NCBI GenBank assembly: GCA_016844955.1 | Contig: JAERTH010000075.1 | Coordinates: 16,111 to 80,110 of the forward strand | Length of the DNA: 64,000 nucleotides | Reading direction: 5' to 3' | DNA from: Fidelibacterota bacterium | Lineage (GTDB): Bacteria > Fidelibacterota > UBA8477 > JABMPR01 | Notes under the pieces: model-generated | The model's database searches: none | Told to the model about the DNA's origin: nothing | The model's input: the letters and a program-made list of their open reading frames with translations, nothing else | Position numbers and translations under genes: made by a program | Shown: positions 21,483 through 29,614 of the stretch, piece after piece | How positions within the stretch are numbered: the first letter of the stretch is position 1 | Layout of the letters: every line of letters begins with the position of its first letter

Positions 21483-21866
21483 ATGGAACCTATTAAGCAA
21501 CGCTATAGCAAACAACGTGAGACTATTCTGCAAGTGGTTCGGAGTACTCTGGTTCATCCAAATGCAGATTGGATATATAAAGAAACACGAAAACAGATTC
21601 CCAATATCAGCCTGGGAACCGTATACCGTAACCTGACCCAACTGGTTGAGAGCGGTCAAATTCTGAAGCTAAAAGATGACGCTCTCGTTCGTTATGATGG
21701 TAATATTGACCACCATGATCATTTTCGCTGTACATCCTGCGGGAAATGGTACGATGTTCAACTCCTCGACCCTTCCGCCATAAATGCCTTCAATAAGAAT
21801 CACAAATTTCGAATTGAATCATTTAATCTGGAATTGGAAGGCGTCTGCGAACACTGTGCTGACTGA
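21483..21866 (+). CDS. Fur/PerR family transcriptional regulator
   Basis: ISLGTVYRNLTQLVESGQI, HHDHFRCTSCGK, C-terminal CEHCAD. Confidence 0.92.
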   Translation: MEPIKQRYSKQRETILQVVRSTLVHPNADWIYKETRKQIPNISLGTVYRNLTQLVESGQILKLKDDALVRYDGNIDHHDHFRCTSCGKWYDVQLLDPSAINAFNKNHKFRIESFNLELEGVCEHCAD

Positions 21867-21889
21867 TAAAGAGTCAGGCTCAAAATTTC

Positions 21890-21929
21890 AAAAAGAGGCT
21901 TTCTCATCATGTGAGAAAGCCTCTTTTTT
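21890..21929 (+). terminator. Rho-independent terminator
   Basis: AAAAAGAGGCTTTCTCA-tcatg-TGAGAAAGCCTCTTTTTT. Confidence 0.92.
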
Positions 21930-22201
21930 ACCATAAATCTACACAAATTTTCAGAGCTTCAGGCATCAATCCTCCTCGCCAAGAATCCTCTATCATCGCC
22001 AAAATAGTAGAAACGCCCGAAACCTTTAGCCCTGTTCGACACGCTCACCGCTTTGATTTAGGAACCAGGCTTCGTGGCCCTGCTACTACGCCCGGCAGGC
22101 AAGGAACTTCGAATAATAAATTCAGAAGGTCTATATAGTTCCTAGAGTTTCAAGCGTTCACTGAGAGCTTCCTCAGGACACGCCCAAACACACTAAATAG
22201 A

Positions 22202-22230
22202 AAGAGACTGTCCCTTCGGGACAGCCTCTT
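22202..22230 (-). terminator. Probable terminator of the rhodanese gene
   Basis: AAGAGaCTGTCCC-TTCG-GGACAGcCTCTT, UUCG-type tetraloop; weak T-run (CTCTTTCTATTT) on the minus strand. Confidence 0.65.
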
Positions 22231-22256
22231 GTTGTGTACTGTGTATTGTGTATGCG

Positions 22257-22967
22257 TTAAAACTGAATGTTGTAACCCTTACTGGCCCATCCCATTATTC
22301 CCATTCTGAGGTTCATCACATTCTTAAAACCCTTGTCCAATAGAATTTTTGATGCTGTGGTACTACGATTGCCTGTTGCACAATAAATCAGAATCGGCTG
22401 GTTCTTATACCGTTCCAGCTCAGGTAGTCGCCGCTGGATTTCCTGGAGTGGAATTAGAGCGGCATCCTTTAAATTACCTCGGTTGAACTCATTCTTTGTA
22501 CGAACGTCCAGTAAGAAGGGAGGGTTATCATTGATGAGTTCCCAGGCTTCATCAGCACTAAGTTCACTATAATTGGCCTGACGAAGCTCCACAACATTTA
22601 TAACCCCACTTTTATCCCCTACCTTGAATTGGTAGCTCCCGGTTTTCTTCATCTTGAAATAGGGTTGATCGTCTGTGTTGTCTTTTATCTTGGAACTGAT
22701 CTCAAGCTCAGGAATATCCAATTGATATTCTGTCTGTGGGTTTCCCTGGTCATTCAAATGAAACTTTATATAATCGCCACGATATACTGTAAGCTCTTCG
22801 GGGTCGCCAGAGACACTCATTGCGAGATGTCGATAGCCCCCTCTTACTTCTCCTGAAACAGCAACTTCTGTTTTACCTGAATCTGCGGTATCCTTTTTAT
22901 CACAACTGAACATTAATACTCCAATAATAAAAAATATGCTTATAAATTTTGTTTTCTTTGTTTTCAT
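22257..22967 (-). CDS. Lipoprotein with cupredoxin-like and rhodanese-like domains
   Basis: Lipobox-like FIIGVLMFSC; rhodanese FLLDVRTKNEFNRGNLKDAALIPL...ILIYCATGNRSTTASKILLDKGF with active-site Cys. Confidence 0.85.
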   Translation of the reverse strand: MKTKKTKFISIFFIIGVLMFSCDKKDTADSGKTEVAVSGEVRGGYRHLAMSVSGDPEELTVYRGDYIKFHLNDQGNPQTEYQLDIPELEISSKIKDNTDDQPYFKMKKTGSYQFKVGDKSGVINVVELRQANYSELSADEAWELINDNPPFLLDVRTKNEFNRGNLKDAALIPLQEIQRRLPELERYKNQPILIYCATGNRSTTASKILLDKGFKNVMNLRMGIMGWASKGYNIQF

Positions 22968-23091
22968 TGTTTCCTCCTGACTTATTGATGAAGCAATATT
23001 GCTTTGGTGACATTTTAATTCATATTTTTAGCCAGGATTGAGCATTTCTTTCTATCACTAGTGACCCGCATGGTCTTGTTTTCAATTCCCA

Positions 23092-23217
23092 TGTACGAAT
23101 TTCACGTAATTTACGATTATTATAATATTTAATAATATTCGTACATTTTCTATTGACTCGTTAATTATTTTTGCGATATTCCATACGTATTTTGACACAA
23201 TAAACGGGAATCGTACA
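23092..23217. promoter_or_regulatory. Candidate TetR autoregulatory operator cluster and promoter
   Basis: TGTACGAAT (23092-23100), ATTCGTACA (23137-23145), AATCGTACA (23209-23217); TTGACA at 23192-23197 with TACATA at 23214-23219 just before ATG 23222. Confidence 0.5.
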
Positions 23218-23221
23218 TATT

Positions 23222-23848
23222 ATGCCACATCGAATACTCTCAGAAGTGAAGTTACCAGACTTTAAGGATCGTCCAAAGAAGGAGGGGGACATCCTCCGTA
23301 CTGCCGAAGATCTATTCATGCAGTTTGGCTATAATAAGGTCACTGTGGAAGAGATTTGCAGGGAAGCCAACGTATCCAAGGTCACCTTCTATAAATACTT
23401 CAGTAACAAATTGGCACTCCTGGAAACTTATCTAGAAGAACGTCTCAGGGTGGGGATGGAAACCTTTCATCGAATATCCAATGCTGATGCCAATCTCCAG
23501 GAAAAAATGCAGGCCATGGTGGCTATGAAGCAGTCCGCGGTAAGTAAATTCTCACCCGTTTTCCTGAACAGTATTCAGGGGGACGATGAGGATGTCATGG
23601 TCCTCATGGCGAAGTGGTCTGAAATGAGCGTAGGTGCCATGAGACAGTTCTTTTCCACGGCCCAGGATCGCGGAGAGATTCATCCAGACTACAATATTGA
23701 GTTTCTGCTCCACGTCTGGAATGTCCTGGGGACAGATGCACGATCCAAAGAAGCTGCGGATATCTATGATGGTGACTGGCTCAAGCTCTCAACTGACTTT
23801 ATGAATTTTCTCTGTTTTGGAACCACAGGACCACCCCTGGAAGCGTAA
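23222..23848 (+). CDS. TetR family transcriptional regulator
   Basis: ILRTAEDLFMQFGYNKVTVEEICREANVSKVTFYKYFSNKLALLETYLEE HTH. Confidence 0.95.
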   Translation: MPHRILSEVKLPDFKDRPKKEGDILRTAEDLFMQFGYNKVTVEEICREANVSKVTFYKYFSNKLALLETYLEERLRVGMETFHRISNADANLQEKMQAMVAMKQSAVSKFSPVFLNSIQGDDEDVMVLMAKWSEMSVGAMRQFFSTAQDRGEIHPDYNIEFLLHVWNVLGTDARSKEAADIYDGDWLKLSTDFMNFLCFGTTGPPLEA

Positions 23849-23849
23849 G

Positions 23850-24956
23850 ATGCGACTCATCACTTCAATATTACTCATCCTTTTACTACGGGGCATGACT
23901 CTGGCAGTGCCCTTTCTAGGTGAATTATCCGTGAGCGGTTCAGCGATTGGTACAAAAAATGATGAGATGGTGATGATCACACGCTATTTGCCAGCAATCG
24001 AATATCAAAGTTCTCTCTCCCCTAGCTGGGATTATGATCTGGAAGTGCGATATCAGATTCAGTGGGGAGGTCAGCTGGACACTTTGGGGAGTGTTGGTAT
24101 GATTACTGAGCCCTATCGTGTGGCATTGAACCTCCAATCCATCAATTCAGAATACATCATTGGGTTACAGAAAATCAATTTTGGACCGGCGCGGCTTTTG
24201 AGGTCGCTGATGTGGTTTGATTCTGTAAATCCTACTGATCCTTTACAGCTCACCAGTGGTGTCACTGGCATCAGTGCCAAATTCTACTATGAATTTGGAT
24301 GGTCTTCCCAGGCATGGCTGCTCCTCCCCGCTGACCCTATTGGATGGGAAGGATTTCCAGATAAGGACGGCACATTTGAGACGGGTGGAAGAATCAGTGT
24401 CCCCAATGACCTGGGCCAACTTGGAATAAGTACCCATTGGCGAATTGCTGATGCCTCTAGTTTCTCACCTGATGACCCTGATCTATATGAAGGAAGGATC
24501 GGTCTGGATGGTTTCTGGGATATGGGGATCGGACTGTGGTTTGAATCTGTATACAAAAACCAACAATTCACTGATAGTCAATTTCTGCAGCAACTCCAGT
24601 CCACAGTTGGTGCAGACTATACCTTCTGGGTTGGTAACGGGATTCTCCTCACAACCGAGCATATGCTGATCAACATCTGGGATAGCCCGGTCGTGGAAGA
24701 TACCAATCGACTGATCAGCACAATTATGACCAGCTACTCGCCAAGCATGTTTGACCAGTTCAGTCTCATGTTATTCATGGACTGGGAAACGGAGACACCC
24801 CTGGCATACTTGAGCTGGGGTCAGACCTACGATTCATTTCGATTTACCCTGGGTGCTTTCTATACAGACACCGCTAGTCAGCAGGAATCAAATACAGGTT
24901 TTAGTTCAGATTTTTCTGGAAAAGGAATACAACTGACAGTGGCTTACAACCACTAG
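23850..24956 (+). CDS. Outer-membrane beta-barrel-like protein
   Basis: Signal peptide MRLITSILLILLLRGMTLAVPFLG; alternating amphipathic/aromatic strands through the protein; starts 1 nt after the tetR stop. ATG 23850 preferred over 23817. Confidence 0.7.
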   Translation: MRLITSILLILLLRGMTLAVPFLGELSVSGSAIGTKNDEMVMITRYLPAIEYQSSLSPSWDYDLEVRYQIQWGGQLDTLGSVGMITEPYRVALNLQSINSEYIIGLQKINFGPARLLRSLMWFDSVNPTDPLQLTSGVTGISAKFYYEFGWSSQAWLLLPADPIGWEGFPDKDGTFETGGRISVPNDLGQLGISTHWRIADASSFSPDDPDLYEGRIGLDGFWDMGIGLWFESVYKNQQFTDSQFLQQLQSTVGADYTFWVGNGILLTTEHMLINIWDSPVVEDTNRLISTIMTSYSPSMFDQFSLMLFMDWETETPLAYLSWGQTYDSFRFTLGAFYTDTASQQESNTGFSSDFSGKGIQLTVAYNH

Positions 24957-24981
24957 ACAGGAAATTAAACAGGAGTCAAAT

Positions 24982-25674
24982 ATGACCGAAGCAAAACTCA
25001 TTCACACTCATGATCTCGTCAAAGCCTATCCAGTCGCCGATCGTGAGTTTGTAGCACTCAAGAACGTCACCCTGGAGATCGGAAAGGGTGAATTCACTGG
25101 ATTGGTGGGACCCAGTGGCTCAGGAAAGACAACACTCCTCAATGTGCTTGGATCTTTGGATATCCCCAGTAGTGGTTCCGTTTCAGTGCTTGATCAAAAG
25201 ATCGAAACGCTGACCCATAAACAGGCAGCCCAACTGAGAAATGAACATATCGGGTTCATCTTCCAGACCTACAATCTCCTACCGGTTTATACGGTGTTCG
25301 AGAACATTGAATTCCCACTGTTACTCCTGGGTAAATCAACTGAGGAGCGCAAGTCCATGGTGGCTGATGCAATGGAGTGGGTAGGTCTCACAGATAAAGC
25401 TGAAATGCGACCTGCACAGCTTTCAGGTGGAGAATCTCAGCGTGTGGCCATTGCCAGGGCCATGGTTAAAAGACCAGCTCTTGTTCTAGCTGATGAGCCA
25501 ACGGCCAACCTGGATGCGAAAAATTCACATCGCATCCTCCAGACCATGCAAGAACTGAATGCTGAGCTGGACACAACCTTCCTTTTTGCCACGCACGACG
25601 AGAAGGTCATGCAGTATATGAAACGAATCATTTCCCTGGAAGATGGAGAAGTGGTTAAAGACGAAACCAAATGA
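24982..25674 (+). CDS. ABC transporter ATP-binding protein (LolD/MacB-type)
   Basis: Walker A GPSGSGKTTLLN, signature LSGGESQRVAIARAM, Walker B LVLADEPTANLD. Confidence 0.97.
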   Translation: MTEAKLIHTHDLVKAYPVADREFVALKNVTLEIGKGEFTGLVGPSGSGKTTLLNVLGSLDIPSSGSVSVLDQKIETLTHKQAAQLRNEHIGFIFQTYNLLPVYTVFENIEFPLLLLGKSTEERKSMVADAMEWVGLTDKAEMRPAQLSGGESQRVAIARAMVKRPALVLADEPTANLDAKNSHRILQTMQELNAELDTTFLFATHDEKVMQYMKRIISLEDGEVVKDETK

Positions 25675-25684
25675 GGGGGCTAAG

Positions 25685-26860
25685 ATGGTCATCCTGAAAT
25701 TAGCATATAGAAATTTAAAGGGGGCTGGGATCCGCACATGGTTAAACATATTTGTTCTGTCCATTGCCTTCCTGGCTATCGTTTACTTGAAAGGTATGTA
25801 CAATGGGATGCAGGATCAAAGCATACGCATCTCTGAAGACACCGACAAGGGTAGCGGTCAATACTGGTGTGAGATCTATGATCCATACGACCCACTATCT
25901 CTTCCTGATGCACATGATGTCATCCCTGCCGCTTTCGATCCACTCAGAGAAGCAGGTGTGATGACACCCGTCATGTTCTACCAGGGAGCTATTTATCCCA
26001 ATAATCGTATGAAGAATGTCATGTTGCGGGGAGCTGATCACGCCCAAACCGTAATGAATATGCCCACCTCTAAAATGAATGTGGAAGCAGATGGCTATTT
26101 ACCCATCATGCTCGGGCAACGCATGGCAAAGAGCATCAATGTCGAAGAAGGTGATATATTCACCATGCAATGGCGTGATGGCAATGGTGCCTATGATGCA
26201 CGGGATGCGAAGGTTGTCCACATCATGGTAACCGACAATTCCACCATTGATGTGGGAAGTGTCTGGATGGATCTAGCTTTGCTCCAGGACATTACTCGCC
26301 TGGAGAACCAGGCTACCATGATGGTGGTGGATAAATCCTACACCGGTGACCTACCTGAAACCAACTGGTCCTATCACAGTCTGTTTGACCTCACCGCTGA
26401 TATTAGAAACATGGTTGAGATGAAGAGCAGTGGTGGCAGTATTTTTTATGGTGTGCTCATGGCACTGGCCCTGCTGGCTGTGTTTGATACTCAGGTTCTT
26501 TCCATCTGGAGAAGACGTAAAGAGATGGGAACCCTCATGGCCCTTGGTATGACACGTATGACCCTCATCAAGTTGTTCACCCTGGAAGGCAGCATGTACG
26601 GCATCTTTGCCGCTATACTGGCTACCCTCTACGGTGCACCCCTCCTTTATTTGAATAACATGAAGGGGCTCACCATGCCTATGGATATTGACAATTTCGG
26701 GATGGTGCTTCCACAGACCCTCTACCCTGAATACTCGGTAGCTCTGATTCTGGGCACCATTGCAGTCGTCATGATCACTGTTACCATCACCAGTTTTATC
26801 CCAGTACGAAAACTGGCTCGGTTAAAACCAACCGATGCATTGAGGGGGAAGATGTCATGA
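25685..26860 (+). CDS. ABC transporter permease (FtsX/LolC-E/MacB-like)
   Basis: LAYRNLKGAGIRTWLNIFVLSIAF N-terminus; SIWRRRKEMGTLMALGMTRMTLIKLFTLEGSMYG FtsX signature; ATG 25685 preferred. Confidence 0.9.
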   Translation: MVILKLAYRNLKGAGIRTWLNIFVLSIAFLAIVYLKGMYNGMQDQSIRISEDTDKGSGQYWCEIYDPYDPLSLPDAHDVIPAAFDPLREAGVMTPVMFYQGAIYPNNRMKNVMLRGADHAQTVMNMPTSKMNVEADGYLPIMLGQRMAKSINVEEGDIFTMQWRDGNGAYDARDAKVVHIMVTDNSTIDVGSVWMDLALLQDITRLENQATMMVVDKSYTGDLPETNWSYHSLFDLTADIRNMVEMKSSGGSIFYGVLMALALLAVFDTQVLSIWRRRKEMGTLMALGMTRMTLIKLFTLEGSMYGIFAAILATLYGAPLLYLNNMKGLTMPMDIDNFGMVLPQTLYPEYSVALILGTIAVVMITVTITSFIPVRKLARLKPTDALRGKMS

Positions 26861-28143
26861 TCAAGTTTCTAATAGCAGGAGTACTTCGGGATCGTTCTCG
26901 AAGTCTGTTCCCCATCCTTACAGTCTTCATTGGAACAGCTATTACGGTTCTCATGGCCGGTTATATCGGTGGTGTCATGCCTGATATGATCCGCATGAGC
27001 GCTCATCTGGATGCTGGTCATGTCAAGGTCACCTCTCAAGGCTACTTTGAAGACCGTACACAGATGCCCCTGGATATGGCGCTTGAAGATGCTGAAGAGA
27101 TCATTGTACAACTGGAAGCTCAGTTCCCTGACATGATGTGGAAGGCAAGAACACGCTTTGGTGGCCTTCTTGATATTCCCGATGAAAACGGTGAAACCAG
27201 AGCCCAAACTACGGTTTCCGCTCAGGCCGCAGATCTCATTACACCCGGAAGCACTGAATTGGACTATCTGAAGATCAGATCCTCCATCCAAAATGGCTCT
27301 CTCCCATCGGACCCATTTGATATTATCATCTCTCAGAGCATGGCTGAATCCTATGGTTTGACTATTGGTGACCATGTCACTCTCATGAGCTCAACCATCA
27401 ATGGTTCCATGTCCTTTCAGAACTTCAGGGTTGCCGGTACCGTTGTCTTTGGTGTCGCCGCGCTTGACAAGGGTGGTGCAATCTTCACTGATATTGAAGG
27501 AGCCCGCATGGCACTGGATATGGAGGGCGGCAGCACAGAAATCCTGGGTTTCTTCAAGGATGATGAATACACGAGTGAACGGGCCCAGGTTGTTACTGAC
27601 TGGATCAATTCAAACCTCAGTGTTGAAGGAGACACATATTCGCCCATCGCATTCCGCTTTGAAGATGTGAATGAATTCGCTGCAATGATGCAATGGGCAG
27701 GTGCTTTCATATTTATCATCTCTGGCGTTTTCATTGCCATCATGTTCATTGTCCTCTGGAATTCAGGATTGATGAACGGTCTCCGTCGATATGGAGAAGT
27801 TGGACTGCGTCTGGCCATCGGTGAAGCAAAGGGTCACGTCTATCGCAGTATGCTAGTAGAGTCGACCCTCATTGGGGCCATTGGGACTATCTTTGGAACG
27901 ATCCTGGGCTTGTTCTTTGTTTACCTGCTCCAGGAGTATGGCGTTGATATCAGTGGTATGGGAATTTCAGATACAGGTAATGGTATCTATTATCCAGATG
28001 TCATCCGTGGAAAGATCATTCCTGCCTGTTTCTACATCGGGTTTGTCCCCGGCATCATCGCTCCATTTCTCGGCGCACTGGTGTCAGGGCGTGGTATTTA
28101 TAAACGGCAGACTGCCTCACTATTCAAGGAATTGGAAACATGA
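26857..28143 (+). CDS. ABC transporter permease (FtsX/LolC-E/MacB-like), second subunit
   Basis: RSRSLFPILTVFIGTAITVLMAGYIGG; MNGLRRYGEVGLRLAIGEAKGHVYRSMLVESTLIGAIG; ATGA overlap with the upstream gene. Confidence 0.9.
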   Translation: MIKFLIAGVLRDRSRSLFPILTVFIGTAITVLMAGYIGGVMPDMIRMSAHLDAGHVKVTSQGYFEDRTQMPLDMALEDAEEIIVQLEAQFPDMMWKARTRFGGLLDIPDENGETRAQTTVSAQAADLITPGSTELDYLKIRSSIQNGSLPSDPFDIIISQSMAESYGLTIGDHVTLMSSTINGSMSFQNFRVAGTVVFGVAALDKGGAIFTDIEGARMALDMEGGSTEILGFFKDDEYTSERAQVVTDWINSNLSVEGDTYSPIAFRFEDVNEFAAMMQWAGAFIFIISGVFIAIMFIVLWNSGLMNGLRRYGEVGLRLAIGEAKGHVYRSMLVESTLIGAIGTIFGTILGLFFVYLLQEYGVDISGMGISDTGNGIYYPDVIRGKIIPACFYIGFVPGIIAPFLGALVSGRGIYKRQTASLFKELET

Positions 28144-28898
28144 TAAAACACAAAACATTGCTTGTAATCTCGTTCATTCTGGTTGCTTTCCAACCGGACC
28201 TTGCCATGGCACAGGACTGGCCGGATGGTTTGGAGGTCATGAAACGCATTGACCGTAACATGGTCTCAGAAAATCAGATTGTTGAATCCACTATGATTGT
28301 CCATGGCCGCCGCAGCAGTCGAACCATCACTTCCCGGGGATATATGATCAGTGACGAGAAATCGTTCAGCGAATATCTCTCTCCCCCCCGTGAAAAGGGG
28401 ACGAAAATGCTCAAATTGGAGGATAAACTCTGGATCTATTCACCTGGCACCAATCGGGTCATTCAGATAGCTGGTCACATGTTGAGACAATCCGTCATGG
28501 GCTCCGATCTTTCCTATGAGGACTTCACTGAAGCTGAGGAGCTTGAGGAAGCTTATGAATGCACGGTTGTGGCCGAGGAAACTGTGGGTGACAGGGAAAC
28601 CTATGTGGTAGAGCTCATCGGAAAGAAGGATGATCTCGCTTACGCCAAACGCAAGGTATGGGTGGATTCGCAGCGTTGGGTTGCCCTGAAAGAAGAACGT
28701 TATGCACGGAGTGGGAAACTTTTGAAAACCACTGAGATTATTGAAGTGTTCAAGGTTCAAAACAGATGGTATCCCAAGCATATTGTTTTCAAAGACGTTC
28801 TGAAAAAGGGTAAGGGAACCGAGTTCATTATCGATTCCATCAAATTTGACCAGGATATTCCTGAACATCTTTTTACGAAAGCTGCTTTAAGGAAATAA
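28140..28898 (+). CDS. LolA-like outer membrane lipoprotein-sorting protein
   Basis: Signal peptide; FSEYLSPPREKGTKMLKLEDKLWIYSPGTNRVIQIAGHMLRQSVMGSDLSYEDF, typical of the LolA-like periplasmic family; ATGA overlap. Confidence 0.85.
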   Translation: MIKHKTLLVISFILVAFQPDLAMAQDWPDGLEVMKRIDRNMVSENQIVESTMIVHGRRSSRTITSRGYMISDEKSFSEYLSPPREKGTKMLKLEDKLWIYSPGTNRVIQIAGHMLRQSVMGSDLSYEDFTEAEELEEAYECTVVAEETVGDRETYVVELIGKKDDLAYAKRKVWVDSQRWVALKEERYARSGKLLKTTEIIEVFKVQNRWYPKHIVFKDVLKKGKGTEFIIDSIKFDQDIPEHLFTKAALRK

Positions 28899-28958
28899 CC
28901 CAACTACAAAAAACGCATGAGCGGATTTACAAAATCAGAGGGTTTGAATGGGAGGAGA

Positions 28959-29519
28959 ATGATTGTGAAAAAGTTACTTGAGAAATATCCTTCAAAGTTA
29001 TCGACTCGGCTCCTGCTCATAACAGGCCTGTTGATCTTCATCCCCGTCTATACCTATATGCTCACCTATTTCAAGAGTCTGGGTATCGACCCCCAAGAAT
29101 ACAACGGTGTATTGCTTTCCTTTGATGTGGATATATTTCAAGCCTTCATCAAAGAAATAGCAACTGCTGATCACCTCGATGGATTTCTCCGGGTATTTCA
29201 ACTGAATATCATTTCTATAACTGGTTTTATGACTGCTTTCTTTGCTCTGGGTCTGGTTATCGATAGAGCAATACCTGCAGATTCACGATTGAATCGGTTC
29301 ACCTTCATCAGCTCTCCCCTGACAATCCTGGTCGCAGTCCTGGACATGATTGCCTCTCTGGTCTTTCTTTTTGCAGGTGAAAATTTGGTCAATATTGGCC
29401 AATTGCAGGTGAATATTGTCAGTTCATTCTACTATGGACGAGTTCTGCTGCTATACGCAGTCATTTTGTGGTTTATCGTAGCAGGAATCACCCTCCTGGT
29501 AAAGCGGGTGCGTACATAG
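28959..29519 (+). CDS. Small integral membrane protein of unknown function, last gene of the cassette
   Basis: Four predicted hydrophobic segments; ATG 28959 preceded by GGGAGGAG; ORF track start 28917. Confidence 0.65.
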   Translation: MIVKKLLEKYPSKLSTRLLLITGLLIFIPVYTYMLTYFKSLGIDPQEYNGVLLSFDVDIFQAFIKEIATADHLDGFLRVFQLNIISITGFMTAFFALGLVIDRAIPADSRLNRFTFISSPLTILVAVLDMIASLVFLFAGENLVNIGQLQVNIVSSFYYGRVLLLYAVILWFIVAGITLLVKRVRT

Positions 29520-29559
29520 AACAGAGGCACTATTCTTCGAGAATATTTAAGGCATGAAT

Positions 29560-29594
29560 AAAGAGGCTGTTTCTTTGAAAGAAACAGCCTCTTT
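29560..29594 (+). terminator. Rho-independent-type terminator closing the tetR-ABC cassette
   Basis: AAAGAGGCTGTTTC-tttgaaa-GAAACAGCCTCTTT, perfect 14-bp stem. Confidence 0.85.
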
Positions 29595-29614
29595 GCCATG
29601 AGATAGGTGGGTTT

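Noticed and set aside
23222-29519. Macrolide (MacAB) efflux operon
   Set aside because: No MacA-type membrane fusion protein or TolC homolog; instead a LolA-like carrier and barrel are present, and the permeases are two separate FtsX-type subunits.
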